Origin: Romanomermis culicivorax
Taxonomy: Eukaryota; Nematoda; Enoplea; Mermithida; Mermithidae
DNA length: 64,000 bases
Assembly: GCA_963922205.1 (NCBI GenBank)
Contig: CAWUHX010000010.1
Location: forward strand, 2,356,001 to 2,420,000
Direction of reading: 5' to 3'
Positions 32,649 to 47,600 of this stretch are shown here, piece after piece. The position numbers were made by a program, and so were the translations under genes. Within the stretch, counting starts at the first letter, position 1. Every line of letters starts with the position of its first letter. The notes under the pieces were generated by a model. The model was not told the DNA's origin and did not search any database. It was given only the letters and a program-made list of their open reading frames with translations.

Positions 32649-35600
32649 CTAACTTGTTTTTGCACTTTCGACAACTGGTTTACGATCGGAATTAACGGAT
32701 GGAGAAAGGCCGGACAATTTAGACGATTCAAATTGGTCTTTCAACAATTTGATTTCATTGTCGTAATCTCGCCATTCTCCTATTATCCGCATGGCCGACT
32801 CTAATTTAGGCTCTTTGGTTTGAGGGTTATTACACTATGAATTGAAGAACAATAATGGAGATGCGAAAAATTCTTGTTTGCGCGTTGAGTACATAAAACA
32901 TGAAAAATCGTTTTTCCTCATTATACACTAATTTATTATCGTTTTATAATTTTACAATAGAAATGATATTTGAGAAAAGACAAAATCCAATAGGACGGCT
33001 TAAAAGTCGCTGACAAAGGTTTTTTTTTGGCACTCTACACACTTGAACGACAGGAGGGATGTAGTATTTCTCCAAGCTTCACATATAGAACGGGAGTATT
33101 TCAATCTGCTCTTTGAAAATATGACAATGTTTCTTAGTCGAGTTGGCGGTTTACTTTTTTTATTTGATAATCCGAGGTATACATTATTAGCAGTATGTTA
33201 GGAAAAGGCCATGTCATTAGACGGGCTTTGAAAAATATATTTCTTACTTGAGATATTCTAAAGACACTGATCAGAAATGAGCCTCAGGACTTAGGAAGCC
33301 AGATTATTGAGATTAATTGAGCTCAAAATCTATAAACTTACTAAATCTATAGTTTTAGCATACGACTTCGATTTATCGCTACACCACGTTTCGCACCACA
33401 GCCAATCTTGAGGCAGCGATTTAATTTTCACTTGATGAATCATATTGTTAGGTAAATCCTATAAATAAATGTTGGTAATTTATGAATTAACTAAATTTTT
33501 ACTTATAAATATCTCACTTGATCTAAATTTGATAAACTGTTCGCGTCCGAACTCAGACCCTGATACTGACCTCTCAATCGGTCTCCAGCAGCGATTTGTC
33601 GAAATTTCTTCAAGTCGACGACGTATAAAGCACTAAAAGAAAATTTCAAACTGGATTTCACAGCAGAATGCAAGGAAAGCAGGAAGGATTAAAAGACAAA
33701 TTTATGTTTTACACATGCGATATCAAAGAAATTTCAATATCGAGCTCATGAATATGTAGGTAATTGACAATATTAATGAGTTTACAGAAACTACACGTTT
33801 TCACCTGATATGATATTTTCTGTGACCTAGGTGACTAGACCAGTAGCCTCGTTTCCAGAATCGATAGCCCTCCATTTCTTCTCGGCTATCGCAAAACGGA
33901 GTGTAAGCGTAAGGTGCGCCGTCCAGATCGAGATCCATCAATTCTTGCATGTTTACCCTAACTACTTGATCCGCGTCGACAAAAATGATCTTTTTAACGT
34001 CCAGAGGGAACAGAACGTCCAAAAACAAGATCTTATAACTTTAAAAATGGCAAGAATAAAGAAATGGACGTAATCGCATGGTTGAGGATCCTCTTGACTT
34101 ACCCCCACATGATACGCTGTTTGACGGTTTCCCTATGCAACCATCGAGGCCACTTGTATTGTACCAATTCATACGAGAAGTTATAATGTTTGGCGTAAGT
34201 TGGAAGAAACTCCTAAATAATGACAAACTTGCAGTAAATAACACATCAATGCGATAACGTCAATCAGCATTGAAAAAATTCAAATTTCGCCTGCGTAAAA
34301 ACATTCTAAAGATATTAAGCTTTCTTCAAGTAGATTCGTACTCTTTTCAATCTATAATTACCTACCTTGAAATTAGGTGACAAATAATTCTTCAACAACC
34401 AAAATTTAACGGGTAGTTTTGCATGCTTCGAGACGCTCATCATCATGATCCTGTAAATGATCGAAACGTGCGATTTTTCAATATTTAGAACAGAAATACA
34501 AATGTACCTCATGAATCTCTCGTACAAATGCCCAGAAGCCAGAGAGAAAATATTAATTTCTTTGGCTTTTTCTTCTTCGATTTGACTTGTGAATGAACTG
34601 AAACAAATTTATTTCAGAGTGGCAAATTTTTCGGAGTGTAATAAAATGGTTTGTACTTGGCTAATGAACTCCAAACCGATTGTTGTTCTTCACTATCTTT
34701 CTGATCCATTAGCAAGTGTTCGTTTAATTTATCGGGCTTCTTCGTAACCTGACTTATAGATTCAAAATTTTGAAATCATCTTAACAATTTTTGGATATTT
34801 TTACTCGAATGCGTATAATCCTTCCACTAAAGCTATTCATAACGACTGAAATATCGGTAAAGCCGCGAGAGGGAGAATCGGTATTTTCGTGACTGCAATA
34901 TGGAACGTTGAAAGACAAGTCGCAAAAATTTAAGCCGATGGAATATAGAAATATTTGAAAAATATTAATGCGATGGTTAAGGCTGCATTCTATACTAAAC
35001 CATGAGCCAATAAATATGGAATCGCATTTGACATAAAATTAAGAAGCTGAACTTCATTAATTATTATTGATTCAGGATTAGATACATAACCCAAATTATA
35101 AACCTCGAATGAAATCCTTCCATTACCTAGTAATATCGTATATCTCGGACGATCGACCTTCCCTTAGTCGCAAAACGAAAGTTCCGGGATTTGCTTTCAG
35201 TTGAAAATAACCCTAAAAATTAAAAAAACCATATTCTGTGGGAAAAATAGATGAAGTATTCTTTTCAAGTACCAGATTAGCCATGACAATAGTATCGTAC
35301 ATGATTGGCTGAGAATTTGTACCCAGAGTGAATTGTAAGCCGCGTGGCGGGTTGCCGGTCACGTCATCAAAACAATGGCCTTCTAGAAGAATATGTTCCA
35401 ATTCGAAAAGAGCCACGACATCACCGTGAACCTGAATTTCAAAGAATAGTATTAGAAATTGATTGGAGCAAGTTAAACTCTGCTTTTACAGGTATCATTC
35501 CTATATAAAAAGACCATTGTAACCTGTCAAACTGATGTTTTTTATTGCACATATGTAAAGGATACATTCAACATAATTGAAATGAATGCTCAACAAAATC

Positions 35601-38600
35601 GACAATCTTAAGTAAACAATTCACTAATGCTCATTAAATTGTCTAAAGTTCATAGAAAATCCGTAGCAAAAAAACTGAAATTTTTAATTAAATAAACTAC
35701 TTTTCGTAACCGCAACTCGTTAAATAAAGGCTTATATTTTAACTATAACAGCTTTTACCTCATCCATTTTGATGTTATCTAAATCGTAAACGGCCCTTTT
35801 CGACTCCACCATCCAAGCATCGGGAGTTATGACGTTTAACGTTAATAACTGTTTTCTAGGCAGCGAAGAAAATCGGGCAAACGGTGCAGCTTTCAATGTA
35901 CCTTCATCTGTAAATTCTAATTCCGGTTGCAAAACAAAACGATAGAAATTTTTTAACGGCATTTCGGATAACTTCGGTTTACAGTTCATCATAACTTTCA
36001 AATCAGCATTGACAATTTTCAATAAAACCTAAAAAAGCGCACGAGAAGCATTAAAATTGTTTATATTAAGGTCTTCAGGTAAATGCAAAAAATACCGTTT
36101 AACTGCCAAGAAAGTTGAAATATTTCACATACTTTTTCCTTCATCAGTTTAACTACATAAATCAGAAAATGTTTCTCAGGCTGAATAACTGATCTTTAAC
36201 ATTGGGTACGAATTTATATATAACTCAAACAATTTATTATATACTTGGAGCCAAGGTACAATTCGTTGCGCATCGGGAGATAGAGGATCTACAACGGCTA
36301 AAACGTCAAAAGTAGGCTGACTCAAATCTTTGCTTGGAATGCTAATAACACTGGAGAAATAAAAAATAGCTAGTTCGACTTAGAACTTCAAAGAAAGTGT
36401 TTTCAACCTGTGCTTATCATTTTCAATGTAAACCCAATGACGTTTCATCTTCGTCGTATCAGTCGCAATTAATGAGCAAACTCGCATAGTTAAATCGCTT
36501 GATCTGGGAAATAAAATATCCGTAAATTTACTGCTAGTAGATAGACCTCTAGTGCAACTTGAGAAAAAATGTAGTCACGTGCATTACAGATTTTCCACTC
36601 TCTTTCATGAACTATTATTTTCTTCTAAAGTGAACGCTAGCGCCATTACAATACTTGATTCGCCTCACAAGTTTAATATTATTATGAACACTGTGAAATT
36701 TTACTTGTCGTTCTCATTCGAAACTTGCCAGCTTTGAATTTGCTGAGCGACGATTGAAGCAAATCGACTCAAATGATATTTTTCAATAAGCGTAAAATCT
36801 TCGACAGTGAAAATTTCATTCGTCTCCAGAGGTCCAATGATCTAAACAACAAATAAATCATAAAAATGGACGATGAACAAAGAACAAATCACAAAGGTCC
36901 AGAAAACTTTCAAAGTTGGTGGACTTCCTGAGGTACCCTAAAGTGAATTTCCAGTGAAAACTCATGTGCCTAAAGGAATTATTGAATGGAAAATAATGTG
37001 ATAATAATTACGAATATTACTGACTATAATATTACTTTCATTGATTATAATTGTAGTAATGATTCATATTATGTACAAACTGATCGAAATTTGATTCAAG
37101 TCAGATCAGACGTTAACACATTCGCAAATTCTTTAGGTTACCTGGCCATTCACGACTAATCCATTCGTCCCTGGTGTGAATGCAAGAACATCAGTAGCGT
37201 ATTTGTTGAATATGCTCAAGAAATCATCGGATAATTTTTCCAACGTTCTTTCAAATTGCGTCCAACTGACACCCTAAATACCATAGCTTTCGAATGAAGA
37301 TAATCTTTGACATAAACATGCCAACTCACGTAAACTTCTAAATCTTGCGGTTTAAAGGATGGATCTTTCAAAATTTTATTAAAAATGGTCTCGGATAGAA
37401 TCTTCGTTATGACATTTTTGGCTTGATGAGCCGGTAAAACGCTCATAGCCGCATAAATAAATTTATAGATTCTCATCAAATCGGAACGTTTGTACATTTT
37501 GTTGCCGCTCCAATTTGGCAAAAATCCAATTCTTGTTTTGGGAGTATGTTTCTAGAATAAGTATGTAAAATAATAATAACCTACGAATCACTTTCTGAAA
37601 TAAACACAACACTTTGATAAATGCTTCATAGTAAAACATGAACAATCATAAAAACATATGTTAAAAGGTAACTCTTGAAAGGAATCAATGGAAGTTTTTG
37701 AAAAAATGTTAAAAACTAACCAAGCTTTTTATAGCATTAATCGACATTGTCAAACCAACAGACGAATTCCAATCTGCGATAACCCAAACCGTAACAGGTC
37801 TCAACGGAACGTCGTCATTCAATTTTGCGTATTTCATGTTTTGAACAATAAATTGATTTTTGGCCAAATTGTTGCCTAATTTCTCGAATTCTTCTGCATT
37901 TTCGGCTTTATATTCTAAGAACAAAATGCGAAATTTTTTCAAAGAAAATAGCTGTGAAAGTGTCTGAGGAATTTTTTTCAAATATACGACATCCTACTGT
38001 TTCGGCCTGGATCAAGATCCCTTTAATATGTTCTATAAATCTGAGGAATACGTTCCAAGTTTTAATACGTTACGAAGATTAATTTTAAAAAATTCGAACA
38101 TATTCGAGCATACCAGATATTATCGTGCTCTAACTGAAAGCTGTGTAAAAAAAGAGGACTGCTTACCGAAGACATCGGTCAGATCTAAATGAACGGGATC
38201 CTTCGGTTTCAGAATTTTTCCGTTGAGACGAGGCATGACCCCCGGCTGATCGAGCAGATATTCTGCGACGTCGTGATTATCAGTAAGTTTACCCTAAACA
38301 TACAGCGGCAGTTTGTAGATAAAATGCGTACGATCTCGCTGTCAATAGACAAAAATGATCACTAACATTACGATCAATAACATCAATTTTTTCGACATTG
38401 CATTCATGTCACATCTTTCGGCTAATGATTCATTATTCATTTAAAGCTTGATCTTGAGAAAAAACTAGCGAAATATGTAACAGCGTATACAATGTACGTA
38501 CGGTAGACTTCTGAGTTAGATTGCGAAATTACTATCGTAGCTCAGAACTTCATACACATCTGAAATTCACAGACCGGTGGTATCTGAGACAACAAATTCT

Positions 38601-41600
38601 TATTGCTTATCGTTTGACAAACTTCAGAATAGACTTCAGTTAAATGATATATCTTTCTCCAGCTCCCAATCAAAGCAGTATTAGAAATTTTGGACCAAAT
38701 TTTCGTTGAACTGGAAGCAGAACTTTTGCTCATGATTAATTAAAATTAGCTATTGTTAGTACAATAACGAGGCGTTCACTATATTTCTAGCTTTTATTGG
38801 TGGGACAATAGTTTTACAGTAAGCTCACATTGCAATAGTCGAATACTACTGATAACCTGATTTTTGAGAAATAGTGTAAATGCATACAATTATTTGGGAG
38901 GGAAGTGTCATAAGAACCTCACAGAAATTGTCAGCCATATGGTGACTCAATGCGGAGTTGTCAAGTTGTCAAACACGAAATTCTAAGGTTAGAAACTGGA
39001 GTGGGTATGCTGTCTGATGAACAAAACTCGAACACTTTTTTGCTAGCTGAAGTACAACACATACTTTATAGGTGTGTCGTTTTTTGGGATACCGTGAAAC
39101 ATTTTGATAACCCATTAAACTTAGAACGCCTTATATCACGTTGGCTAACCTCAAGAACGTCTTTCTGTATTTTGGGCGTTATTTTCATGATTTCGTTGAT
39201 TACTGTTTCTTCGAAATGATCGGCAGTTATCTGAAACGAATTACCAGCAGGTTGATCAGAAATACAAAACGAAAAGCTGTAAAAAAACAAAAAACTAAAA
39301 ATTCGCCTTCCTATGTCTGTCGGTTCGCTGTCCAAAAATATTCAAGTTTTATTCTATAAAAATATGAGACAAAATTTGATGCTTTTTCATTCAAAATACA
39401 GCACAGAAGAACTTTAGATTTGATTGACACAGGAAATTCACAACTCACTCCGTTATCGTCCAGAGGAATTCCGTTCAATAATACTTTGGGAGCTGCTCCA
39501 AGACCACTTTCGTTTAAGAATTTAGATCCTGTCTATAAAATAAGAAATGATGTTACTAGAATGTACATGTATACAAATAAGAAACGAAAATAACAGAAAA
39601 GATTACATTTCGACCTTTATCGTAATCCGAGTCAGGACCGAAAACTATATCGTAATCTTCGCCTGGATATTTTTTCTTAAACAACTTTATAATATCAGCT
39701 GATTCGATTTCTCTTTCTCCGACTTGATCGAAAAGCTTAAACATTTTTAAAATGAGCAGCAATAAACTAGACAGAGAACATGGAAAAGTCAGTGGGTGAT
39801 CGAAAAAATTCGAATCTAAAAAATAATTCGACGTAGTCGTAAACGCAGGGTCTTTCCCGCACAGTGCGAACTTTTTTTGGCTGTGCGGAAATTTTTTTTG
39901 GGTATTTTCCATAAAGAATTGAAATTTTATGAACGTTTCTACTGCTGGCATTGATGAAAAGGGGTATTTTGGTGCAATTTTTAACGTCAAAATCCCAAAT
40001 TTTTCCAGAGCGGACCGTAATTTTTAATAGTGACAAAAATTGGACTGATGCATAGCCAAAAAGAAGTTTAGTTTCATTTCTCAGTTATCCTTGATTATAT
40101 CCACGAATCTGCTATGTCCTATCTCATATTAGAGTGAGTAAAACCCGATACTTTATTTGACAATATAGCGAGAATTGGAATTTTCGCGATAAATGTGAAT
40201 TTGTCGATTTTCCCATATTTCTTTATACAGGATGGCCACCAGTTTGACGAAATCAAATTCACGGTTTTCCCGGTTGCATTTCAAAATTTTCCCGGTTTTT
40301 AAAATATAGCTTGAAAGGGGTGAACCTCCGTTTGTTCCCAAATATTCGAGCGACTCAATATAGCCCAATCAGAATTATTCTTGAAGACCAAGATCTGGCG
40401 AGTGTGAGGAACTTTTATTTTTTGCTGGGGAATGACGGGTTGCCAAATTGATATTACGTGAGGAAATGATGGTAAACGTATAGAAAAACGTACAAAAAAA
40501 TTTTCAACATTTTTTTTGGAGGTGAAAGTCTAAAAAATTTTTTTAGGCTTAGGGCATGGCAGCGGCGCCCGAACGGTGCAGCGCAGAGTACATAGGGGGC
40601 GCGTAACGCCCGTCCTGTTGAGACTCTTCGGATTAAGTTATTAGTTGAGATACCAGCAAGGGTATGGGTGTGTGCAAGGCCGTATCTAGAGGGGGGCCGA
40701 TTTCATGTCTATAAAAATCTCAAAATTTTCCTGCGCTTGATGCCGGCCAATGAGTATAACAGTCATTGATTTCTATCAGGCGTGGCCATTAGCATATCTA
40801 CTTCAACTTACTAACTAACCTTTAACAATTTCAATCAAACTGAATTATCTCATCTCTTTTTTTATCAGTTGCAAGTCAATATTTTGCCGTTAAATGAGAT
40901 TTCCCATCAATCTTTACCATTTTTTTCTCGTCCTGTTTAGAGCACCGTTTTAGACTAAGTATTTTTCTGGACTGAGTACTTTAACTTGAAAATTTTCTCA
41001 CTCATTTTCACCAGTGCATTGTCTATTATTTTTGAAATAGTACATTTTAACGATAGATTTTTTCAATTTGAGAAAAACAGTTCTTGACGCCTCTGTAAGC
41101 TGAAGAACTGTCATCAAAACATTATCAAAAATAATTCGGAAAACTGAAATAAAATTTGATTCTAGCATCAGGCAGAAAAAAGTTTGAGATTCATTTTTTG
41201 CTTAGAATTCTCAAAAAATGACTTGATCTCCAAGAAATTCCCGGTTATTTACCGGTTCTCCCGGTTTCCCAGTGGCTGAAAAAATCCCGGTTATTTTCCG
41301 ATTTTCCCGATTGGTGGCCACCCTGTCTATACACTTATTCAATACCATCATTTTTTGACTGACAGTCTAAACCGATAATATTACAAATTATCTCTAGAAT
41401 AAAGTGCCCAACATTTTATAAACTTTTGTGTCTAAAAATTCTCAAATGCTACGCATCGAAAAAGTAGAACGTTCATGGTTTTCGTAACTTGAAGTTCATA
41501 ATCTCATTTATCGAACGGTGATCTTCAGTAACCGGTTCGGATTTTGTTGGAAATTAAGATAATATTCTATTGATCTTCATAAATTATTTCTCTTTACTTG

Positions 41601-44600
41601 AAAATTTCTGAACTTTGTAGACACAGATTTTTCATTGGGGAAACGATGAATACAAGATTTTCGATTGAAAATATTATGTATTTTATAGTTGATGTAATGT
41701 ATTTATGTTTGTAATGTATCTACGCATTTTATGGACCAGGGTTGAAAAGGCTCATTTTTCAGCGTCCTAGAGTATCAAAATCTAGAAATTAAAAAAATGA
41801 TTAAATCTATAAATCTCCAGCTCTAATCATAGGAATGTCAGCAGTAACAACATTTTTTGCTCGTCATTTCAAAATGATGATGCTGACTTTAAAAACGGGT
41901 GCGTTTGAAGATTTTCTTGAAAATCTGCGACTTTCGCTCATTTCGCGCATTTTTCAAATGATTTAAGTTTGAAACGGAAAAAGACTTCAGGTGAGGAAAC
42001 AAATTTGGGTCATTTCCGCACGGTGGATGAAGGCGTGCGGACAAAAAACCCGCGTAGATGACGTGACACTGACATTTACAAATTGTGCTTGATAACACAC
42101 TCTGGAATTCGAGATTTCATAAGTAAGAAATTACGACAAAACTCATTTAACATTTTTGATACGTCAATCTGTATACTTACGTCAATTATAAATTTCAAAG
42201 ATTTCTTAGACGTTTTGCCATCAGACTTGACAAAATTAAAGGCATTCAAAATAGCGACTCCGGCATTGTTTAGACCGCTCTTAGATTTATCGCTGTCCAC
42301 CACGAAGACTAATCCAATTCTAGAAATCGAGCATATAAGCAAAGTATACATGTAAGTCATCAGGTCGGTTGGAGGGAGTATAGCCAAAGTTCGTGGATAG
42401 GAATATCCAACTTTTCGGCTGTTCTGGGGGAGGAGGTCAAAAATCATCCAAAAACAGTGAAAAACCAATTTTTGGCGAGAAGTTTGACATATTTTCACAA
42501 GAGGTCTCACCCCCAACTTTTCTGGTTGGGGGATTTGAGAGAGGAGTCGCATCATTTGGGTATCTGGTCTGGTCAAGTTGGGGATCCCCCTCAACCTCTC
42601 CAATTACAGATATGCAATACGTGTGGAATTATCAAGTCGTATAAATTTCATATGTAAATTATAATTAACTACCTGATAGGAATTTTATGCACACTAAAGG
42701 AATGTGCAATCTTCAATAAATTCCGAGATTCAACCGTAGTTGGATCGACAATAAAGACCTTCAAATACGCACATAATAAAATCTTTCATCGGCGAATGAA
42801 TAAATAACATGTAAATAACAGCAAAACGTCAAAACATGGGAAATGGAATAAAATTCAATTCAATTTTTCTTTTTGTGAACTATTGATATAACCAGTGTTT
42901 TTTAGCATACGTACCATTGGCACGCGTGCTATTAAAAAAATTTTCATTAGCACAGTTGGCACGGTTGAAAAAAGAAACTTTGTTGGTCTGAAACTGATAG
43001 TGTCTTATCGATTTATGAAATCATGCTTGATATTTACTTTCAAAGGAATTTGAACGAAAAAAAAGCGAATGCATTTTTCAGTTCGCTGAAGTTATGAAAT
43101 CAATGTTAGAAAATGACGATTTTCGATTTTTTCACCACAATTTGTTGACACCTTTTATTTGATTTTCTTCTTGGGCTTTTCTTGAAAATTAATCATTTTC
43201 AGTCATTAGCACGCGTGCTAACGTCTAAAATTGCAACTAACACAGGTCTTGTTTCATTAGCACCGTGCTAAAAAACCATGGATATGACTTTCACTGATGC
43301 AAATGCAATTAATTAAGAGATTCCGGGAATTTGCGATTTGATTTCTACAATCAGAATTTTGACATCATCACGACAAGAAATTTTACCGCAAAATTTTCAT
43401 AAACTTACCAAGGTGAAAAAATTTCTAGCTATAGGTCTAATCATTCCGGGAAAATACGGTTGCACTATCAATCGAACACTATTTCCAAACTCTTTGTATT
43501 CTTGATCCGAATCCAGATTATTGATAAACTGTATACATACATGAATATTACAATTAACGTGTGTTCATAACAAAACACATTCTGGCAAAACTTCAGGAGA
43601 CAGCAATTGCAAACCTTGTACCGACATTTAAAACTTATTTTGTGCGTTTTGAAAATACTGCCGCGTGTCGCAAATTCAGCGGTTGCACACTAAACAACTT
43701 AGATTTTTCGTGTAATAAAGATGCACTGTAAGCAGCATTTTTTGCTCAAGGGATTAAAGGATATCACGGTAAAGAAGCAAATGACACTGAGAAATTTCAA
43801 CACTTTTTTTATCAAACAGTTGAAATATATGCACACAAGTCACGTAAAGGATTGTTATACACTTATTTACAGAACCTCAATACAAACTTTTCTGAAAATG
43901 GAACATTGCAAGACAAGTAGTGTCAAGCAAGTAAAGAATTAAAGATATTCGACGCGAAAAAAACATTGTTATAGTTACTTTGATTACATGAAAAATATTA
44001 TCTCACTTCAGGATAAGAATTTCTATAATCAATAGCGTAGCTGGCACCGTCCTGAGTTGAATCTATCGACATCAGTAACGATAAATATTCGCGCTAAAAA
44101 ACAACAAAAATATAATAATAAAAAAGTTACTTGGTTTTAATATTTACCCTGAACCCCATTCTAAAAAATCCGCTAGCTAATTTTTCTTCGCTTTTTAGTA
44201 GATCCAAAATTTGAAATGCGTCCTTGCTTTCGAGATCGATGACCAACCCGTTGATAAATAAAGCCGAATCACCAGGATTCAAATTCATATCGTCTAAGAC
44301 TCTCTAAAGTATTAAGGAATCAACAAAATATCATCTGATAAGACTTAAACTTTGAAGTTCTTAAAATTCTCGAAAACTTTCACTCTAACATGAAATTGAC
44401 CTAAATTAATGTTACTCGAAACACGACAGAAAATTTCGTGTTGATAATAAAATGTAGTGTTATTTCTGTTTGAATTTCATAAAATTGACTTATAACATCA
44501 GTATGAATATTTCTTATCAAGTTACAAGTATGCAATTCATGTCGAGATAATCAAAAGCTTACCGCCTGATTTATCTCAACTTCATTCCTGAACTCATCTT

Positions 44601-47600
44601 TTACAGTGTATTTGAGCAACGATCTAAGAAGACGAATAGGAATTTTGCAAAAACCACATAGAAAACGAAAAATAAGAAATATTGAAACCTGGCCAAAATC
44701 GGAAAATTTTGATTGACTTCAATCAAAGCTTGTAACGCTTCGTGCGGATCCGATATCGATGTCAATTTCTGACCAGCTTGGAAACTCAAATCTTGTAATT
44801 GCCAAACTTTGAGGGGCGACAACTCATTCGATTCTAGTAGATGAACTTTGAATTCGTTCAACTGATCTTTCAAGTCCGGATGTAAATTTCTTTAGAGGGT
44901 GGTAAGAAAAGCAATAAAGTAAAAAATTTACATTCACATACAGGGCAGAAGCATACTTCAAAACTTTGAAATTAAAACCATTTAAATCCGTTTCTTCCTC
45001 TTCATCAATGGTAGCGCTTGAGCCATCAGTTTCTGAAAATCATTTTGAGGATTTGGGTAATTTATATACAACCAAAGTAAAATTTTTTGAGAGCTTCTAT
45101 ACTCACGACGAAAGAGGATCGATGTACATATGTAATGTTCATCACTTCTCAATGCGAAGGCAAAATTTCAAGAATATTCGACCTGGAATCACGGAATGTT
45201 ATTTAACTTACGTTGAACCTTGCTGTCATCTTGTGCTTTATATTCAGTGCTCTTAATGGCTAACTCCACCGCGTATCCAGACAACTTTATATTTCGATTG
45301 GATGACTTCTAGTCGGAAGTGGACAAAAATGATATCGTGAAAAACTTCAGCCACTGAGACTGTTTACTTTAGTGAAATGCCTGAAGACGTAATCGATTTT
45401 CGGCATTGGACCGTCGGCGTACTTTTTCAATATTTTATGGAACTCTTTAATCTGTTTCGTATAAACATCGCCATATAATATCACAACCGGCAAGTTTTTT
45501 GAAATAGATGATCCATTATAGTGTACATCGTGATCGAATAGGGTATTGGATCTTTACAAGCATAAAAGATGAACAAAGATTAGAGATCCTTACATTACAG
45601 CATATACTACAAAATGCACAAATTGTGAAAATGATCAAACATTTCAGAATAAAGTAAGGAAAACTCGAATTCCAATGACTATTTTACAATCTAATGACGG
45701 CAAGCTGATTAAAATAGAAATTTGATAAAAGTCTACCGAATTCTAAAACAATTGCATAATTGACTTTATTAGGGGTATCGCTTTGGCACTAATGTAAGAA
45801 AAAACGATTTTACAGTCAGAAAATTCTTTTCAATCATTATCACTTAAGACATTAGCTAGAAATGTAGAGTTTTTCAAGATAGAATTTTCAGAGGCGTGAA
45901 GTTCAAGGGTTGCGAGAAGGGGGTTCAGCAGCGTCAATTTAACATGCAATGATCTCTTGAAATAATAATTCAGTAAGTCATTTTCCGAGTTGGTTCGGTA
46001 CACAGTGAATCGCACTAAATTCGACAACTACATTCTCACCTTTTTTTGACTAAATAGGAATCTAGACTTTCCAATTCTTTCTCAAGATTTAGAATTGAAA
46101 ATATTAAGAGCCCATTGAAATCTACAAAATTTTCTTCGACTTCCGAAGCCATTTCATCGCTTAACAGATTTAATGAATTTCGGCCGGTTTGTTTTTGCAT
46201 CTCCACCGAAGGCGAATGATGCCGCAGAGACAAAGCGAAAGTAAGGAATAGCTGCCTTGACTTGACCAATAATTTGTGCGCATTTCGAATTATAATATCG
46301 TAAATATCTTTTTCTGTTTCTGTTAAAAAGCGAGAAAACCCACATTAAAAGATACTCATGTTGTATCGACAAGTACTATGTGGTCAAAAAATGGTCCACC
46401 TAAAAATACCACCCTCAGGTAACCGGAGCAGACCTGAGATTACGGTCTTTTGCATTCGATAACAAAATTACTCTAGTAAATGCCACAACTCATTTTATGG
46501 TTTCTCACGGGTTATCGTCTGACAGATTCCTAAAGCTTGACAAATTTAATGTAAAAAACAGCAGAATAGCACACTAATACATAGAGAAATGGGGATTGGG
46601 CAGAGGTCCCCAAGGTCGAAAATTTAGGTAGGGGTGAAATCTTAAATTTTAAGGGTAGTACTTGAAATATGCCGTGACCTTTTTTTTTGCTCTCAACTTT
46701 TTGCTAAGGAGGGGGGAGTTGTAGAACTATAACCTCATAGAACTTACAAAAATGAATAATGCCGATACCTAATGCTTTTTACAGTCAAACTACTATTTCA
46801 ACTCCATTTTCCAGCTCCCAATCATGCAACTTTAATGCACTAATTATAGGTACAGAATAGTCACGCTTTGAAGACTGTTGTGCCAACTTATTCTTGCACA
46901 TTTCAAGAATCGGGCACAACATACGTCTGCAAACATTGTTTCAACCAGCATCTTCAGCAGTATGAGCTTATCCCATCACTGATTAGGCTTGGAACAGTGC
47001 TTCCAATTGAGAGTCCTGATGCCGAATGTGGCTTTAGTATTATTAATCTCATTACACTATGAACTACGAGTTTGAAACCAAGTACCACTCCTGATCCACG
47101 TCAACAGACCTCACATGTCTCAACTCATAGCGGGAAAGTATGCCACAGCTTGGGTAACCATATGCGCACAGAAGACCCAACGCAGAAGCGGGGAAAAAGA
47201 AAGGAGAGCATGAAGAGGCAGAATTTTAAGAACATAATGTTTTTCTTCCCAAGGGGCGATTTTTTTATTAATCACATATACATAACGCATTATTTCATCT
47301 CCCAATTGTATTTATGATGATTTCCAACAAGTAGTAGGTATATATTAATGTGCTGATATCCTTTCCTAAAAATCGCTATATGGCACAGAAGTTGCATACT
47401 TTCCCATTATCATTTGCTCAGTAAATGTGTCAAAAAGAGCAGTGAGTCACACATTCTGCAATTTTTCTCGAATTAGTATAACCTACTGGGGAGAGGATGA
47501 AGTCTACCAAAATTTTTTGCTATAGTGAGCTGTTTTTATGGGGGTAGTAAATGAATTTCCAAATCTAAGAGGGGGGTAATACCCCCCCATACCCCCCCAT

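Noticed and set aside
38542..38733. 63-codon frame inside a UGGT intron ([13 protein letters not shown]...)
   Set aside because: The UGGT exons on both sides join without it, and it matches no UGGT segment. It is kept as intron sequence.
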